The notes beneath the pieces are model-generated. The model saw nothing but the letters and a program-made list of their open reading frames with translations. It was not told the origin of the DNA and did no database searches. This document shows, piece after piece, positions 29,302 through 38,374 of a stretch of 64,000 nucleotides of DNA (the stretch's first letter is position 1; each line of letters begins with the position of its first letter). The translations under genes were made by a program, and so were the position numbers. The stretch lies in contig JAHBWG010000042.1 of assembly GCA_019637095.1 (NCBI GenBank), forward strand, positions 1 through 64,000. The letters are read 5' to 3'. The DNA comes from Sandaracinaceae bacterium (lineage in GTDB: Bacteria; Myxococcota_A; Polyangia; Polyangiales; Sandaracinaceae).

Positions 29302-30603
29302 GCTCGCGGGACCGTTGCCTTCGACCGTGATCGCGCCCGCGCCGCGCTCCTGCTGCGCGAGGACGACGAGCATCCGGTTGGCCTGCGCGGCGACCGAGGG
29401 GATCGCGCGGGCGCGCTCGAGCCACGCGCGCGCCTCGCCGAGCCGCCCGAGCCGCTGGTAGCACCCCGCGCCCTCGAGCAGCGCCTCGCCGCTCCCCGAG
29501 TAGGTCGGGTGCTGCGCGAGGAGCCGCTCGTAGCTCCGCACCGCGGCGGCGCAGTTCCCGGCGCCGCGCTGGCTGCGCGCGAGGTGGTGCAGCGCCGACG
29601 GGATCAGGCGCGGGTCCGGCCCCGGGCGCTCGATGACCGACTCGAAGTCGCTCGCCGCCTCGCGGTAGTTGCGCTGGCGATAGTTCGCGAGGCCGCGGCC
29701 GTAGCGGTCCGTCGAGGAGTCATCCGTCGTGGCGGCCGGAGACCGCTCGCTGTCCTCGGCCACCATCGCGGGCGCGGTGGGCGCGGGCTGCGTCGCCTGT
29801 GGCTCCGCCGGAGCGGGCCGCAGCTCCGCGGTCTGGCCCGGGGCGACGGCCAGCTCCTGCGCGCGCGGGTCGAGGTCGGCTTCCTCGATGGAGGTGCCTG
29901 GGCTCGGTCGCGCGGCGCGGCCCGACTCGGCGGCGGCCCGCTCGCGCGCGTCCGGGTCCGGGGGAGCGACCGCCACGGCCTCGTCGAGGGCGGCCGGCGT
30001 CGGGCGGGTGGCGCCGCGAGGGGGGACGTCGGCCTCGTCGCGCGCGCGGGAACGTGCGCCCGCGGGCTCCGTCCGCGGCAGGGGCTCGGCGGGGACGAGG
30101 GCGGCGGACGGACCCACCTCGTCGCCGGGGGCGGGGTCCACGATCGCGTGCAGATCGGCCGGGTCGCCGTCCCGCAGAGCCGGGAGGTACCACATCCCGA
30201 GCCCCACGATCAGGAGGAGCGAGAGGGCCATCGCGAGCTGCGGCCGCATCGCGAAGCTCCCGAGCCAGCGCAGCAGCGCGGCCCACGCCCCGTCCTCCTC
30301 GATCGGCTCCGGCTGCGCGGGGGTCGCCGCCGGCTCGGGCTCTGAGACAGGGGCCGGGGCCCGCTCGGCCGCCCGCTCCCGCGCCGCCGCGAGCACGGCG
30401 CTGCGCACCGCGACCGGCGGATCGAGCTGCTCGAGCCGCGCGGCCAGGGCGTGCCCCGCGCGGATCCGGGAGAACGAGGCGGCGCAGGCCTCGCACTCCG
30501 CGAGGTGCGTCCGCGCGCGCGCGGCGTCCTCCTCGTCGAGCTCCTCGTAGAGGAGCTCGACCAGGTGGTCGGTGCAGGTCTCGCAGTCCATCGCTCGGCT
30601 CAC
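29284..30603 (-). CDS. Membrane anti-sigma factor with periplasmic TPR region
   Basis: 439 residues. An anti-sigma zinc finger opens the protein ('HLAECEAC', near 35-42). A membrane helix follows ('LAMALSLLLIVGLGMWYL', near 120-140), then a long Pro/Ala-rich linker, and TPR-like repeats close the periplasmic half ('AASDFESVIERPG', 'RLGEARAWLERARAI'). The zinc finger should hold the upstream ECF sigma at the membrane; the periplasmic TPRs may sense a partner. GTG at 30603 overlaps the sigma stop; ATG at 30591 is the alternative. Confidence 0.82.
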   Translation of the reverse strand: MSRAMDCETCTDHLVELLYEELDEEDAARARTHLAECEACAASFSRIRAGHALAARLEQLDPPVAVRSAVLAAARERAAERAPAPVSEPEPAATPAQPEPIEEDGAWAALLRWLGSFAMRPQLAMALSLLLIVGLGMWYLPALRDGDPADLHAIVDPAPGDEVGPSAALVPAEPLPRTEPAGARSRARDEADVPPRGATRPTPAALDEAVAVAPPDPDARERAAAESGRAARPSPGTSIEEADLDPRAQELAVAPGQTAELRPAPAEPQATQPAPTAPAMVAEDSERSPAATTDDSSTDRYGRGLANYRQRNYREAASDFESVIERPGPDPRLIPSALHHLARSQRGAGNCAAAVRSYERLLAQHPTYSGSGEALLEGAGCYQRLGRLGEARAWLERARAIPSVAAQANRMLVVLAQQERGAGAITVEGNGPASSTPAQ

Positions 30604-31202
30604 TTCAGCTCGTCAACGTAGTCTTCGTAGTCCGCGAGCGCCCGCTGCAGGCGCTCGAGGGCGTAGCGCATCCGGCTCTTGACCGTGTTCTCCGGGACGC
30701 CGACCACGTCGGCGATGTCCTTGAAGCGCATCCCCTGGACGTGGCGCATCAGGAAGACCTCGCGCTGCTCCTCGGGCAGCTCCTCGATCGCCTCCCCGAT
30801 CCGGCGGCGGAGATCCTCGGTGACCGCCGCCCGATCCGGCTCCGCTCCCGTGCCCGCCGTCCGCTCGAGGAGGGTGGGCCCCCCCTCGGGACCGGGTCCC
30901 GGGGCGTCGAGCGACTGGTGCCGCCGGAAGACCATCTTTCGGCTGTGGTCGATGCACAGGTTCCTCGCGATCGTGTAGAGCCAGGTGGAGAGCTTGGAGT
31001 CGCCTTTGAAGTCCTGCGATCGCTGAACGACCTTCAGGAACACGTCTTGGAGCAGCTCGTCCGCGCGCTCCCGCCTGCGGACGGACCGGAAGATGAAGTT
31101 GTAGAGGGGGCGCTCGTATCGCCGCACGAGCTCCTCGAACGCCTCCGGGTCGCCCTCGTTGAACCGGCGCAGCAGCTCCTCGTCGGAGTGGTCCTTCGTC
31201 AC
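30600..31202 (-). CDS. ECF-family RNA polymerase sigma factor (RpoE-like)
   Basis: 200 residues. Region 2 ('ADELLQDVFLKVVQRSQDF', 'LSTWLYTIARNLCIDHSRK') and region 4 ('MRFKDIADVVGVPENTVKSRMRYALERL') are both clear. The GTG start has GGAGG eight bases upstream. It is co-translated with the downstream anti-sigma factor. The gene is divergent from the Glt/Nfs-like operon, so it could control that operon or its own, but no ECF-type promoter was recognised. Confidence 0.93.
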   Translation of the reverse strand: MTKDHSDEELLRRFNEGDPEAFEELVRRYERPLYNFIFRSVRRRERADELLQDVFLKVVQRSQDFKGDSKLSTWLYTIARNLCIDHSRKMVFRRHQSLDAPGPGPEGGPTLLERTAGTGAEPDRAAVTEDLRRRIGEAIEELPEEQREVFLMRHVQGMRFKDIADVVGVPENTVKSRMRYALERLQRALADYEDYVDELK

Positions 31203-31325
31203 CGGCCCGCCTCCGGGGCTGAGCCGGACCGGTGCGCTCGAACGTCATGACGCGTGGAGGCACCGAACGATCTATGGCCCACCGGAGGCATGAGGAGGCC
31301 CGGGATTCTAGCGTCCCGGCTCGCG

Positions 31326-31354
31326 TTGACCCCCAAAAACGGCCTTGCTATATG
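31326..31354 (+). promoter_or_regulatory. Sigma-70 promoter of the Glt/Nfs-like operon
   Basis: TTGACC (31326-31331) and TATATG (31349-31354) are spaced by exactly 17 bases in an unusually A/T-rich stretch of an otherwise 70% G+C region. The start point would be near 31361, giving a leader of about 70 bases that holds a hairpin. Confidence 0.65.
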
Positions 31355-31363
31355 GCCTTGAGA

Positions 31364-31397
31364 TTTCGGGGGGAATCGGCTTTCATCACCCCCGAAA
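31364..31397 (+). other. Leader hairpin of the Glt/Nfs-like operon
   Basis: TTTCGGGGG and CCCCCGAAA pair over nine bases with a 16-base loop, starting just after the predicted transcription start and ending 35 bases before the first ATG. It lacks a terminator-like T-tract. It could stabilise the 5' end or be a regulatory site. Confidence 0.5.
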
Positions 31398-31431
31398 CGG
31401 ACCCTGACTTGGCCAACGCCTGGGAGACCCG

Positions 31432-32169
31432 ATGCGAAGGATGATCGCCCTGTCGACGTCCGCGCTGCTCACGTCCGCGCTCGTCGCGGGCCTGATCGCC
31501 GGAGAGCCGGCCAACGCGCAGGAGGACGAATTCGGTGAGATGGACGCGCCCGCGGCGGGCGCGCCCACGCCGCCGGCCCCGAGCCAGCCCGCCGCCACCG
31601 GCGGGATGGATGCCGGGACGTACGCCGTCCGGCTCCGCGACCTCGAGCAGCGGATCAACGAGCTGAAGGAGCAGATCTTCCGGTCCAAGGCGCGGCTCTC
31701 GCTTCTGGCCGAGACGGTGCTGCAGGGGGTGGTCGCGGGCGCGCAGGCGGTGATCGTCCACGAGAACCGGATGAGCTCGTCTTACCGTCTCGTGAAGGCG
31801 GTCTACGCGCTCGACGGCGCGCGGATCTACAGCAAGGCCGACGAGGAGGGCTCGCTCGGCGAGCGACGCGAGACCGACATCTACGACGGCAGCATCGTGC
31901 CCGGCGAGCACACGCTCACCGTCAACCTCGAGTACCGAGGCCACGGCTACGGAATCTTCTCCTACCTCAAGGGGTACCGCTTCCGCGTGCGCTCGAACTA
32001 CTCGTTCAGCGCGCCGGAGGGGAAGGCCATCACGATCCGCGTCGTCGGCTATGAGAAGGGCGGTCCGACCGCGCCGCTCGAGGAGCGGCCTGCCGTGCGT
32101 TACATCGAGCGGCTGGAGTCGACCCGGCGCGGGAGCGGGGAGAGAGCCGGGGAGTCGGGAGCCGAGTGA
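31432..32169 (+). CDS. Secreted coiled-coil protein, first gene of the Glt/Nfs-like operon
   Basis: 245 residues. A signal peptide ends near 'GEPANAQ'; a Pro/Ala linker and a coiled-coil segment ('RLRDLEQRINELKEQIFRSK') precede a beta-rich C-terminal domain ('GEHTLTVNLEYRGHGYGIFS'). I do not recognise a named family. The ATG has GGGAG six bases upstream. It is the promoter-proximal gene of seven, overlapping the next by one base, and is expected to work in the periplasm with the TPR proteins that follow. Confidence 0.75.
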   Translation: MRRMIALSTSALLTSALVAGLIAGEPANAQEDEFGEMDAPAAGAPTPPAPSQPAATGGMDAGTYAVRLRDLEQRINELKEQIFRSKARLSLLAETVLQGVVAGAQAVIVHENRMSSSYRLVKAVYALDGARIYSKADEEGSLGERRETDIYDGSIVPGEHTLTVNLEYRGHGYGIFSYLKGYRFRVRSNYSFSAPEGKAITIRVVGYEKGGPTAPLEERPAVRYIERLESTRRGSGERAGESGAE

Positions 32170-34499
32170 TGGGTGGGCGGCTCCGCCGCGTCCCCGGGGT
32201 CCTCGCGCTGGGCGTCGCGCTCGGCCTGCCGGCGTCCGTCGGCGTCGCGCAGAGCCTCGACGACCTGACGCGCCAGGTGGTGAGCATCGAGGGCGATACG
32301 GCGCGGTTGCTCGAGCAGCCGCTGCGGCGCAGCGCGCGACGCTCGCCCACCTACGTCGAGGAGCGCCTGACCGACGGCGAGCTCTTCTACCGGCTGCAGG
32401 ACTACATCCGCGCCTCGATCATCTTCACCGACATCGTCGAGAACTTCCCGCAGCATCGCGCCTTCCCCGACGCGCTGTTCTACCTCGGCGACTCGCTCTT
32501 TCGCGCTGGGGACTACCTCGGCGCGCGGACGCGGTTCCGCGAGCTGATCGCGCAAGCCGGTGACACACGCTACCGCGACCACCTCCAGCGCGCGCTCGGC
32601 CGCCTGATCGAGATCGCCATCCACACGCGCGACTTCGACGGGGTCGAGGGGTACTTCGCGGCCCTGAGCCGCATCCCCCCCGGCGAGATCGAAGCGACCA
32701 CCAACTACTACCGCGCGAAGTACCTCTACAACCGCGCCGTTCCCACCGAGGACGTGCTCGCCGGCGCGGCCGACGCCCAGATCGACATGGCGATGCTCGA
32801 GCAGGCGCGGACCTCGTTCGAGGCGGTGCAGGCGGGCAGCCCGTACTACCCCCAAGCGCGCTACTTCATCGGCGTCATCTACACCCTGCGCGAGCAGTAC
32901 CCGCAGGCGATCGAGGCCTTCCGCTACGTGCTGCGGTCTCCCGCCGAGACGGAGGAGCAGCGGTCCGTGCTCGAGCTGACGCAGCTCGCGCTGGGGCGCC
33001 TCTACTACGAGACGGACCAGCTCGATCAGGCCGTGGAGGCGTACCAGGCCGTGCCGCGCACGTCCGCGAACTTCCACATGGCGCTCTACGAGGTCGCCTG
33101 GGTCTACATCCGCATGGGCGACAGCGTCCGCGCGGAGCGGGCCCTCGAAGTTCTCTCCGTGGCCGCGCCGGACAGCCGCTTCATCCCCGACGCGAAGATC
33201 CTCCGCGCGAACCTCCTCCTGCGCAACGGTCGCCTCGACGACGCGAACGAGCTGTTCCGGGAAGTGGCCGCAGAGTTCGGGCCCGTGCGCCGCGAGCTCG
33301 ACGCGATCCTCGAGCAGCACACGGACCCGCACGCCTACTTCCGCCAGCTCGTCCGCGAGAACATGGACAGCTTCGACGCGACGAGCTTCCTGCCGCCGCT
33401 CGCACAGCGCTGGGCGTCGCTCGAGGGCAACATGGATCGCGCGCTCTCGGTCCTCGGGGATCTCGCGCAGGCACGCCAGCTCGTCCGCGAGACGGCCGAG
33501 CTCATCGAGCGGCTCGACGCCGCCATCTCGCAGCCCAACCGCATGGTCGTGTTCCAGGATCTGCGGCTTCACGCAGAGCGTTCCACGGCGCTGCGCAACC
33601 GCGCCGCGCGGGTCCGCCGCGACCTCTTGCGCGACGCCGGCGCCGCGGGAAGCGCCGAGCGGCGGGCGATCGAGCAGCAGCTCGACGCGATGCCGATCGA
33701 GGACGCGGAGTTCGCCGCCTTCGACGACGAGGTGTTGTCGCGCTACCGCCGGCTCGGGCGCGAGCTCGGCCGCCTGGAGGTGGAGCTCACCGGCATGGAG
33801 GCGCGCATCGTCGCCATGGAACGCTACCTCGCCGACACGAGCGAGCAGCGGGACGCCGCCGCCACGGCCACGATTCGCCGCGAGCTCACCGGTCACCGTG
33901 CTTCCGTCGCGGACTACCGAGAGCAGATCCGCGTCCTCCAGATCGCGCTCGAGGCGGCGCGGCTCCAGGTCGGGCCGGGCGACGTGCGCTACCAGGAGCA
34001 CGAGCGGCTGCGCCGCGAGCACGCGCGGCTGGCGAGCGCCGAGGGCGCTCGCCTCTCCGGGCGCGCTCGCGAGCTCTTGACGCGCGTCGACACCGTCGAG
34101 GGGCGGCTCGACGCGCGCGACCGCGAGGTGCTCGCGGTCGTGGAGGAGCGCGTCGCCGACATCCGGCGCCAGCTCCGCGAAGAGTCCGAGAACCTGATCG
34201 GATATCGGCAGGCGCTGACCGGGCTCGAGGCGGAGACGGAAGACGTCGTCGGCGGCGTGACCTACGAGAACTTCGTGGCCGTGCAGCAGCGGTTCTACGA
34301 CCTGGTGCTGCGCGCGGACGTCGGCCGGATCGACGTGGCGTGGGCGCGCCGCGAGGAGCACCGCATGCGCGTCGAGCTGCTGACGCGGGAGCGCGCGCGA
34401 GAGCTCCGGGCGCTCGACGACGAGTTCCGCGAGATCATGGAGGACACCGACCAGGCGGGCTCCGCCGGCCGCGAGAGCGACGAGGAGGGTGGCGAGTGA
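32169..34499 (+). CDS. Large secreted TPR/coiled-coil protein
   Basis: 776 residues from the ATG at 32169 (GTG 32166 also possible). A signal peptide ('VLALGVALGLPASVGVAQ') is followed by TPR repeats over roughly residues 50-330 ('LDQAVEAYQAVPRTSANF', 'VRAERALEVLSVAAPDSRF') and then long helical, coiled-coil-rich sequence. It is likely a periplasmic scaffold. By position it corresponds to the TPR protein preceding GltD/NfsD in Myxococcus; homology was not tested. Confidence 0.75.
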   Translation: MGGRLRRVPGVLALGVALGLPASVGVAQSLDDLTRQVVSIEGDTARLLEQPLRRSARRSPTYVEERLTDGELFYRLQDYIRASIIFTDIVENFPQHRAFPDALFYLGDSLFRAGDYLGARTRFRELIAQAGDTRYRDHLQRALGRLIEIAIHTRDFDGVEGYFAALSRIPPGEIEATTNYYRAKYLYNRAVPTEDVLAGAADAQIDMAMLEQARTSFEAVQAGSPYYPQARYFIGVIYTLREQYPQAIEAFRYVLRSPAETEEQRSVLELTQLALGRLYYETDQLDQAVEAYQAVPRTSANFHMALYEVAWVYIRMGDSVRAERALEVLSVAAPDSRFIPDAKILRANLLLRNGRLDDANELFREVAAEFGPVRRELDAILEQHTDPHAYFRQLVRENMDSFDATSFLPPLAQRWASLEGNMDRALSVLGDLAQARQLVRETAELIERLDAAISQPNRMVVFQDLRLHAERSTALRNRAARVRRDLLRDAGAAGSAERRAIEQQLDAMPIEDAEFAAFDDEVLSRYRRLGRELGRLEVELTGMEARIVAMERYLADTSEQRDAAATATIRRELTGHRASVADYREQIRVLQIALEAARLQVGPGDVRYQEHERLRREHARLASAEGARLSGRARELLTRVDTVEGRLDARDREVLAVVEERVADIRRQLREESENLIGYRQALTGLEAETEDVVGGVTYENFVAVQQRFYDLVLRADVGRIDVAWARREEHRMRVELLTRERARELRALDDEFREIMEDTDQAGSAGRESDEEGGE

Positions 34500-37400
34500 G
34501 CCGACACAGCCTCCGGGCGCTCCTCTGCCTCGCGCTCGCCGCGCCGACCGTCGCGCGCGGCCAGGAGACGCCATCGCCGCTGCCGCTCCCCGGGCCGGGG
34601 CAGAACCTCTCCGACGTCGACCCGCCGCCGTGGGCGCGGGCGACCGACGCGCCGCATCCGTCGTTCCTCGACACCACGGATCGCCGCATCGTCGACGACC
34701 GGCCGCCTCCGACGCCGGAGCAGGTCGCCGCCCTGCGCGAGATGGAGGCCGAGCTCGAGCGGTTCGGCAACGTCGGGCGCGCGTACCGGGACTCGGTCAA
34801 CGCCATCCTCACGCGGGAGTACCACCGCCGCCGCCGCGAGCAGCAGGCCGGCTACGCGCGCCAGATCCGCGAGGAGGAGCAGCTCCAGAACGAGGCGCGA
34901 GACCGCGCCATCCGGATCTTCGAGGCGTTCATCCGTCGCTACCCCAACGACCCCACCTACACGGCCGACGCGATGTTCCGGCTCGGCGAGCTCTACTACG
35001 AGCGCTCGGCGATCCGCTTCCAGGCGGCGGCCGAGGAGGGCGAGGCCCCGGGGACGCCCGACTTCACGGACACGGTCGAGCTCTACCGCGCCCTGCTCGC
35101 GCGCTTCCCCGACTACCGCGGGATCGACGGCGTCTACTACCTCATCGGCTACTGCCTGAACGAGATGGCGCGCCAGCAAGAGGCGCGGCAAGCGTGGCTG
35201 AACCTCGCCTGCGCGAACCACTTCCAGTACACGGGTGAGCCGCCCGCCGCCCCCGCGCCCACCGAGGGCGAAGGGGAGGGCGCGGGGACCGGGTTCACGG
35301 AGTCCGAGCACCCGGCCCTCGGGCTCGGCGGGGGCTCGAGCGTCCTCGCGCCGAGCGGCCCGTTCGTCGACCCGTACGCCGGCTGCACGCCGATCACGCC
35401 GGACGCGCGCTTCGTGATGGAGGTGTGGCTCCGCATCGGTGAGTACCACTTCGACTTCGACTTCGAGCCCCACGCGCTCGACCGCGCCATCAGCGCGTAC
35501 GGCAAGGTCCTCGCGGACCCGAGCGACCGCAACTACAACCTCGCCCTCTACAAGGTCGCCTGGGCGTACTACCGCGCGAGCCGGTATCCGCAGGCGATCG
35601 AGCACTTCACGCGGCTGATCGACTGGTCCGACGAGCAGCTCCGCACGACGGGACGCGCCGGCACCGAGCTGCGCGCCGAGGCCGTGCAGTACCTCGGGAT
35701 CACCTTCGCGTACGACGACTGGAACGAGAACCAGATCCCAGACCGCGACGAGGGGCTGCCGGAAGGGCTGCGCCGCATCCAAGACGCGCGCCTCCTGCCG
35801 CAAGACCGGTCGTGGACCGTCGAGATCTACTTCGAGCTCGGGCAGGTCTACTTCGAGGAGGCGAAGTACCCGGAGGCCGTCGAGGTCTGGGAGTACGCGC
35901 TGAGCCGGTGGCCCAATCACCCGCGCGCGCCCGAGATCACGGCGAACATCGCGCGCGCCTGGCAGCGCCATCAGCAGATGGAGGAGGCGCTCCGCGCGCA
36001 GGCGCGGCTCGGGCAGTACCGCGAGGGCTCCGAGTGGTGGAACGCCAACATGGACAACCCCATCGAGCAGCGGCGCGCCGAGCAGCTGGCCGAGGGGGCG
36101 CTCATCAACGACGCGATCCGTCACCACCGGCTCGCCCAGCAGCTCCGGATCGAGGCGGTCCAGCAGCGGAGCGCGCAGCGCCTCGAGGAGGCGCTGCGCG
36201 AGTACTCGCTCGCCGCCGAGGCCTACCGCGCCTACCTCCAGAACTACCCGAACAGCCCGAACGCATACGAGCTCCGTTACAACCTCGCCGACGCGCTCTT
36301 CTGGTCGGAACAGTACGAGGAGGCGGCGTCGGTGTACGCGACGGTGCGGGACTCGAACCTCGACGATCGGTACCTCTCCGAATCGGCCCGCCGCGTCGTG
36401 GAGTCCCTGCATCGCATCGTCGAGCAGGCGGCGGCGAGAGGCGAGATCACCATCCGCAACAGCCGCGAGGACATCCCCCAGCCGACGGGGACGCCGCCGC
36501 GTGTTCAGCCGACGGAGATGCCGCTCCTGGTCCAGCGCCTCGCGCAGGCCCGCGAGGTCTACGTCGCGCGCGTGCCGGAGGAGCAGGATCGCGAGCGCGT
36601 GCGGGCGGCCTACGACTACAACAACGCGCTCCTGCTCTACTACTACGGCTACTGGCCGCAGGCGCGGCAACGTTTCTTGCGGATCTACGAGGAGCGCTGC
36701 TCGGGCCCCTACGCGAACTCGACGGGTCAGATCGCTTGGGAGAGCCTCTACAACATGGCCATCGCGATGAGCGACACGGCCGAGGCGGAGCGGCTCAGTC
36801 TCGACATCCAGCGGCGCGCGTGCTCGTTCTCGCCCGACGTCTCGTTCGAGTCGGCGGAGCAGCGCGACGCGTACTGCAACCGCGCGGAGAACCGCGACTC
36901 GCCGATCTGCGTGGCGAGCGGCGTCCTGACCAACGTGCGCTACGCGCGCGCGCTCGAGCTCTACCAGCAGGCCGAGTCGGCCACCGGCGAAGACCAGCGC
37001 CGGATGTACGAGCAGAGCGCGACGATGCTCGTCGAGGCGGTCAACGACGAGCCCAACCACGAGCAGGCGCCGCAGGCCCTCTTGCAGGCGGGGCTCGCCC
37101 TCGAGCGCACGCAGCGGTTCGAGTCGGCGGGGCGCCTCTACCAGCGCGTGATCGACGAGGTCACGCCGCTCTTGTCGCGCGCGAGCCCGGAGCGGCGGAC
37201 GCTGCTCGAGGGCATCCTCGCGACCGCGTACTTCCGCCTCGCGTACACCGCGAACCGGTTCTTCGACTACGACCGCGCGGTCCAGAACTACCGGCAGATC
37301 GCCGACTCCTCGGTGTTCGCCGCCTCGACCGACCCGGAGATGCCCGAGCGCATCACCGACTCGCTGATCAACGCCGCGCGCATCCTCGAGTACCAGCAGC

Positions 37401-38374
37401 AGTACGCGCAGGCGGCGCAGTACTACACGCGCGCGGCCGACCGCCTCCGAGACCCGGCCGAGCAGCGCAGCGCTCGCTTCCGCGTGGCCGAGATGTCCTT
37501 CAAGCGGCGCGACTGGAACGGCGCGATCCGCGAGATGCAGGCGTTCATCGATCGCTACCGCAACGATCGGGGCGCGAGCGAGCTCTTGATCCAGGCGCAC
37601 CAGCGGATCGCGCAGGTGCGCGAGGCGCAGGGCTCGCGGCAGGCGACGATCGACGCGGCCCTGCAGGAGGTCGTGCGCGCGTACGATCGCTTCGGTGGTC
37701 AGCCGGGGACGCTCGGCGCCGAGTACGCCGCGGAGTCGCGCTTCCGCCTCGTCGACCCGGCGCTGCAGAACCTCGAGAGCCTCACCATCAACCCCGGTCG
37801 CCAGCGCACGCCCGAGGCGTTCGTCGCGGAGCTCAACCGGCAGATCCAGGACGGGTCCTCGCGCACGCAGTCCACCGCGCAGGGTTACGAGCCGATCCTC
37901 GCGTACCGCCGCCCGACCTGGACGATCGCCGCGCTCACGCGCCAGGGTCGCGCATACGAGATCCTCGCGCGCGCGGTGCTGAACGCGACGATCAGCATGC
38001 CGACGGATCTCGAGACCCAGCTGCGCCGGGCTTCGCAGGACGTGCGGGACGAGATGCGCGCGACCTTCGAGGATCGGGTGCGGCAGGTGCTCGACGCGCA
38101 GGTCCGGCCGATCGAGTGCTACGCGGTCGTACGCTACGCGCTGTCGGCGCGGGCGGCGCGGCACGGCAACATCGACAACGAGTACTCGCGCGAGGCGATC
38201 GACCGGCTGCAGGCGTACGGCGAGGAGCGCATCGCGGAGTGCATCACGCAGCAGCAGGCGCAGGACGCGACGTTGGGCGCCTATCAGCCCGGCGAGTTTG
38301 CGCGGGCGCGTCGCGGGCAGCATACCGAGGTGCCGGCGGGAGTGTCGGCGCCCCCGTTCGCGAGTGAGGACTGA
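34496..38374 (+). CDS. Very large secreted TPR protein (GltD/AgmU/NfsD-like)
   Basis: 1292 residues. Signal peptide ('ALLCLALAAPTVARGQE'), then TPR repeats along most of the length ('EDRAIRIFEAF'-like helices, 'QVYFEEAKYPEAVEVWEYAL', 'YAQAAQYYTRAADRL'). Size, signal peptide and TPR content match AgmU/GltD and NfsD, the ~1200-residue periplasmic TPR proteins of gliding and spore-coat machines. GTG at 34496 overlaps the preceding stop by four bases; a TGATG overlap leads into the next gene. Gene order supports the assignment more than sequence recognition does. Confidence 0.7.
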   Translation: MSRHSLRALLCLALAAPTVARGQETPSPLPLPGPGQNLSDVDPPPWARATDAPHPSFLDTTDRRIVDDRPPPTPEQVAALREMEAELERFGNVGRAYRDSVNAILTREYHRRRREQQAGYARQIREEEQLQNEARDRAIRIFEAFIRRYPNDPTYTADAMFRLGELYYERSAIRFQAAAEEGEAPGTPDFTDTVELYRALLARFPDYRGIDGVYYLIGYCLNEMARQQEARQAWLNLACANHFQYTGEPPAAPAPTEGEGEGAGTGFTESEHPALGLGGGSSVLAPSGPFVDPYAGCTPITPDARFVMEVWLRIGEYHFDFDFEPHALDRAISAYGKVLADPSDRNYNLALYKVAWAYYRASRYPQAIEHFTRLIDWSDEQLRTTGRAGTELRAEAVQYLGITFAYDDWNENQIPDRDEGLPEGLRRIQDARLLPQDRSWTVEIYFELGQVYFEEAKYPEAVEVWEYALSRWPNHPRAPEITANIARAWQRHQQMEEALRAQARLGQYREGSEWWNANMDNPIEQRRAEQLAEGALINDAIRHHRLAQQLRIEAVQQRSAQRLEEALREYSLAAEAYRAYLQNYPNSPNAYELRYNLADALFWSEQYEEAASVYATVRDSNLDDRYLSESARRVVESLHRIVEQAAARGEITIRNSREDIPQPTGTPPRVQPTEMPLLVQRLAQAREVYVARVPEEQDRERVRAAYDYNNALLLYYYGYWPQARQRFLRIYEERCSGPYANSTGQIAWESLYNMAIAMSDTAEAERLSLDIQRRACSFSPDVSFESAEQRDAYCNRAENRDSPICVASGVLTNVRYARALELYQQAESATGEDQRRMYEQSATMLVEAVNDEPNHEQAPQALLQAGLALERTQRFESAGRLYQRVIDEVTPLLSRASPERRTLLEGILATAYFRLAYTANRFFDYDRAVQNYRQIADSSVFAASTDPEMPERITDSLINAARILEYQQQYAQAAQYYTRAADRLRDPAEQRSARFRVAEMSFKRRDWNGAIREMQAFIDRYRNDRGASELLIQAHQRIAQVREAQGSRQATIDAALQEVVRAYDRFGGQPGTLGAEYAAESRFRLVDPALQNLESLTINPGRQRTPEAFVAELNRQIQDGSSRTQSTAQGYEPILAYRRPTWTIAALTRQGRAYEILARAVLNATISMPTDLETQLRRASQDVRDEMRATFEDRVRQVLDAQVRPIECYAVVRYALSARAARHGNIDNEYSREAIDRLQAYGEERIAECITQQQAQDATLGAYQPGEFARARRGQHTEVPAGVSAPPFASED

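Noticed and set aside
31304-31309. TAGAAT on the minus strand as a -10 for the ECF sigma gene
   Set aside because: No acceptable -35 lies 16-18 bases upstream.
34295-38323. A 1342-codon open frame antisense to the GltD-like gene
   Set aside because: High G+C removes stop codons from opposite frames. Its translation is low-complexity Arg/Val/Leu/Asp-rich sequence without domains, while the plus-strand frame has a signal peptide, TPRs and overlapping operon starts.
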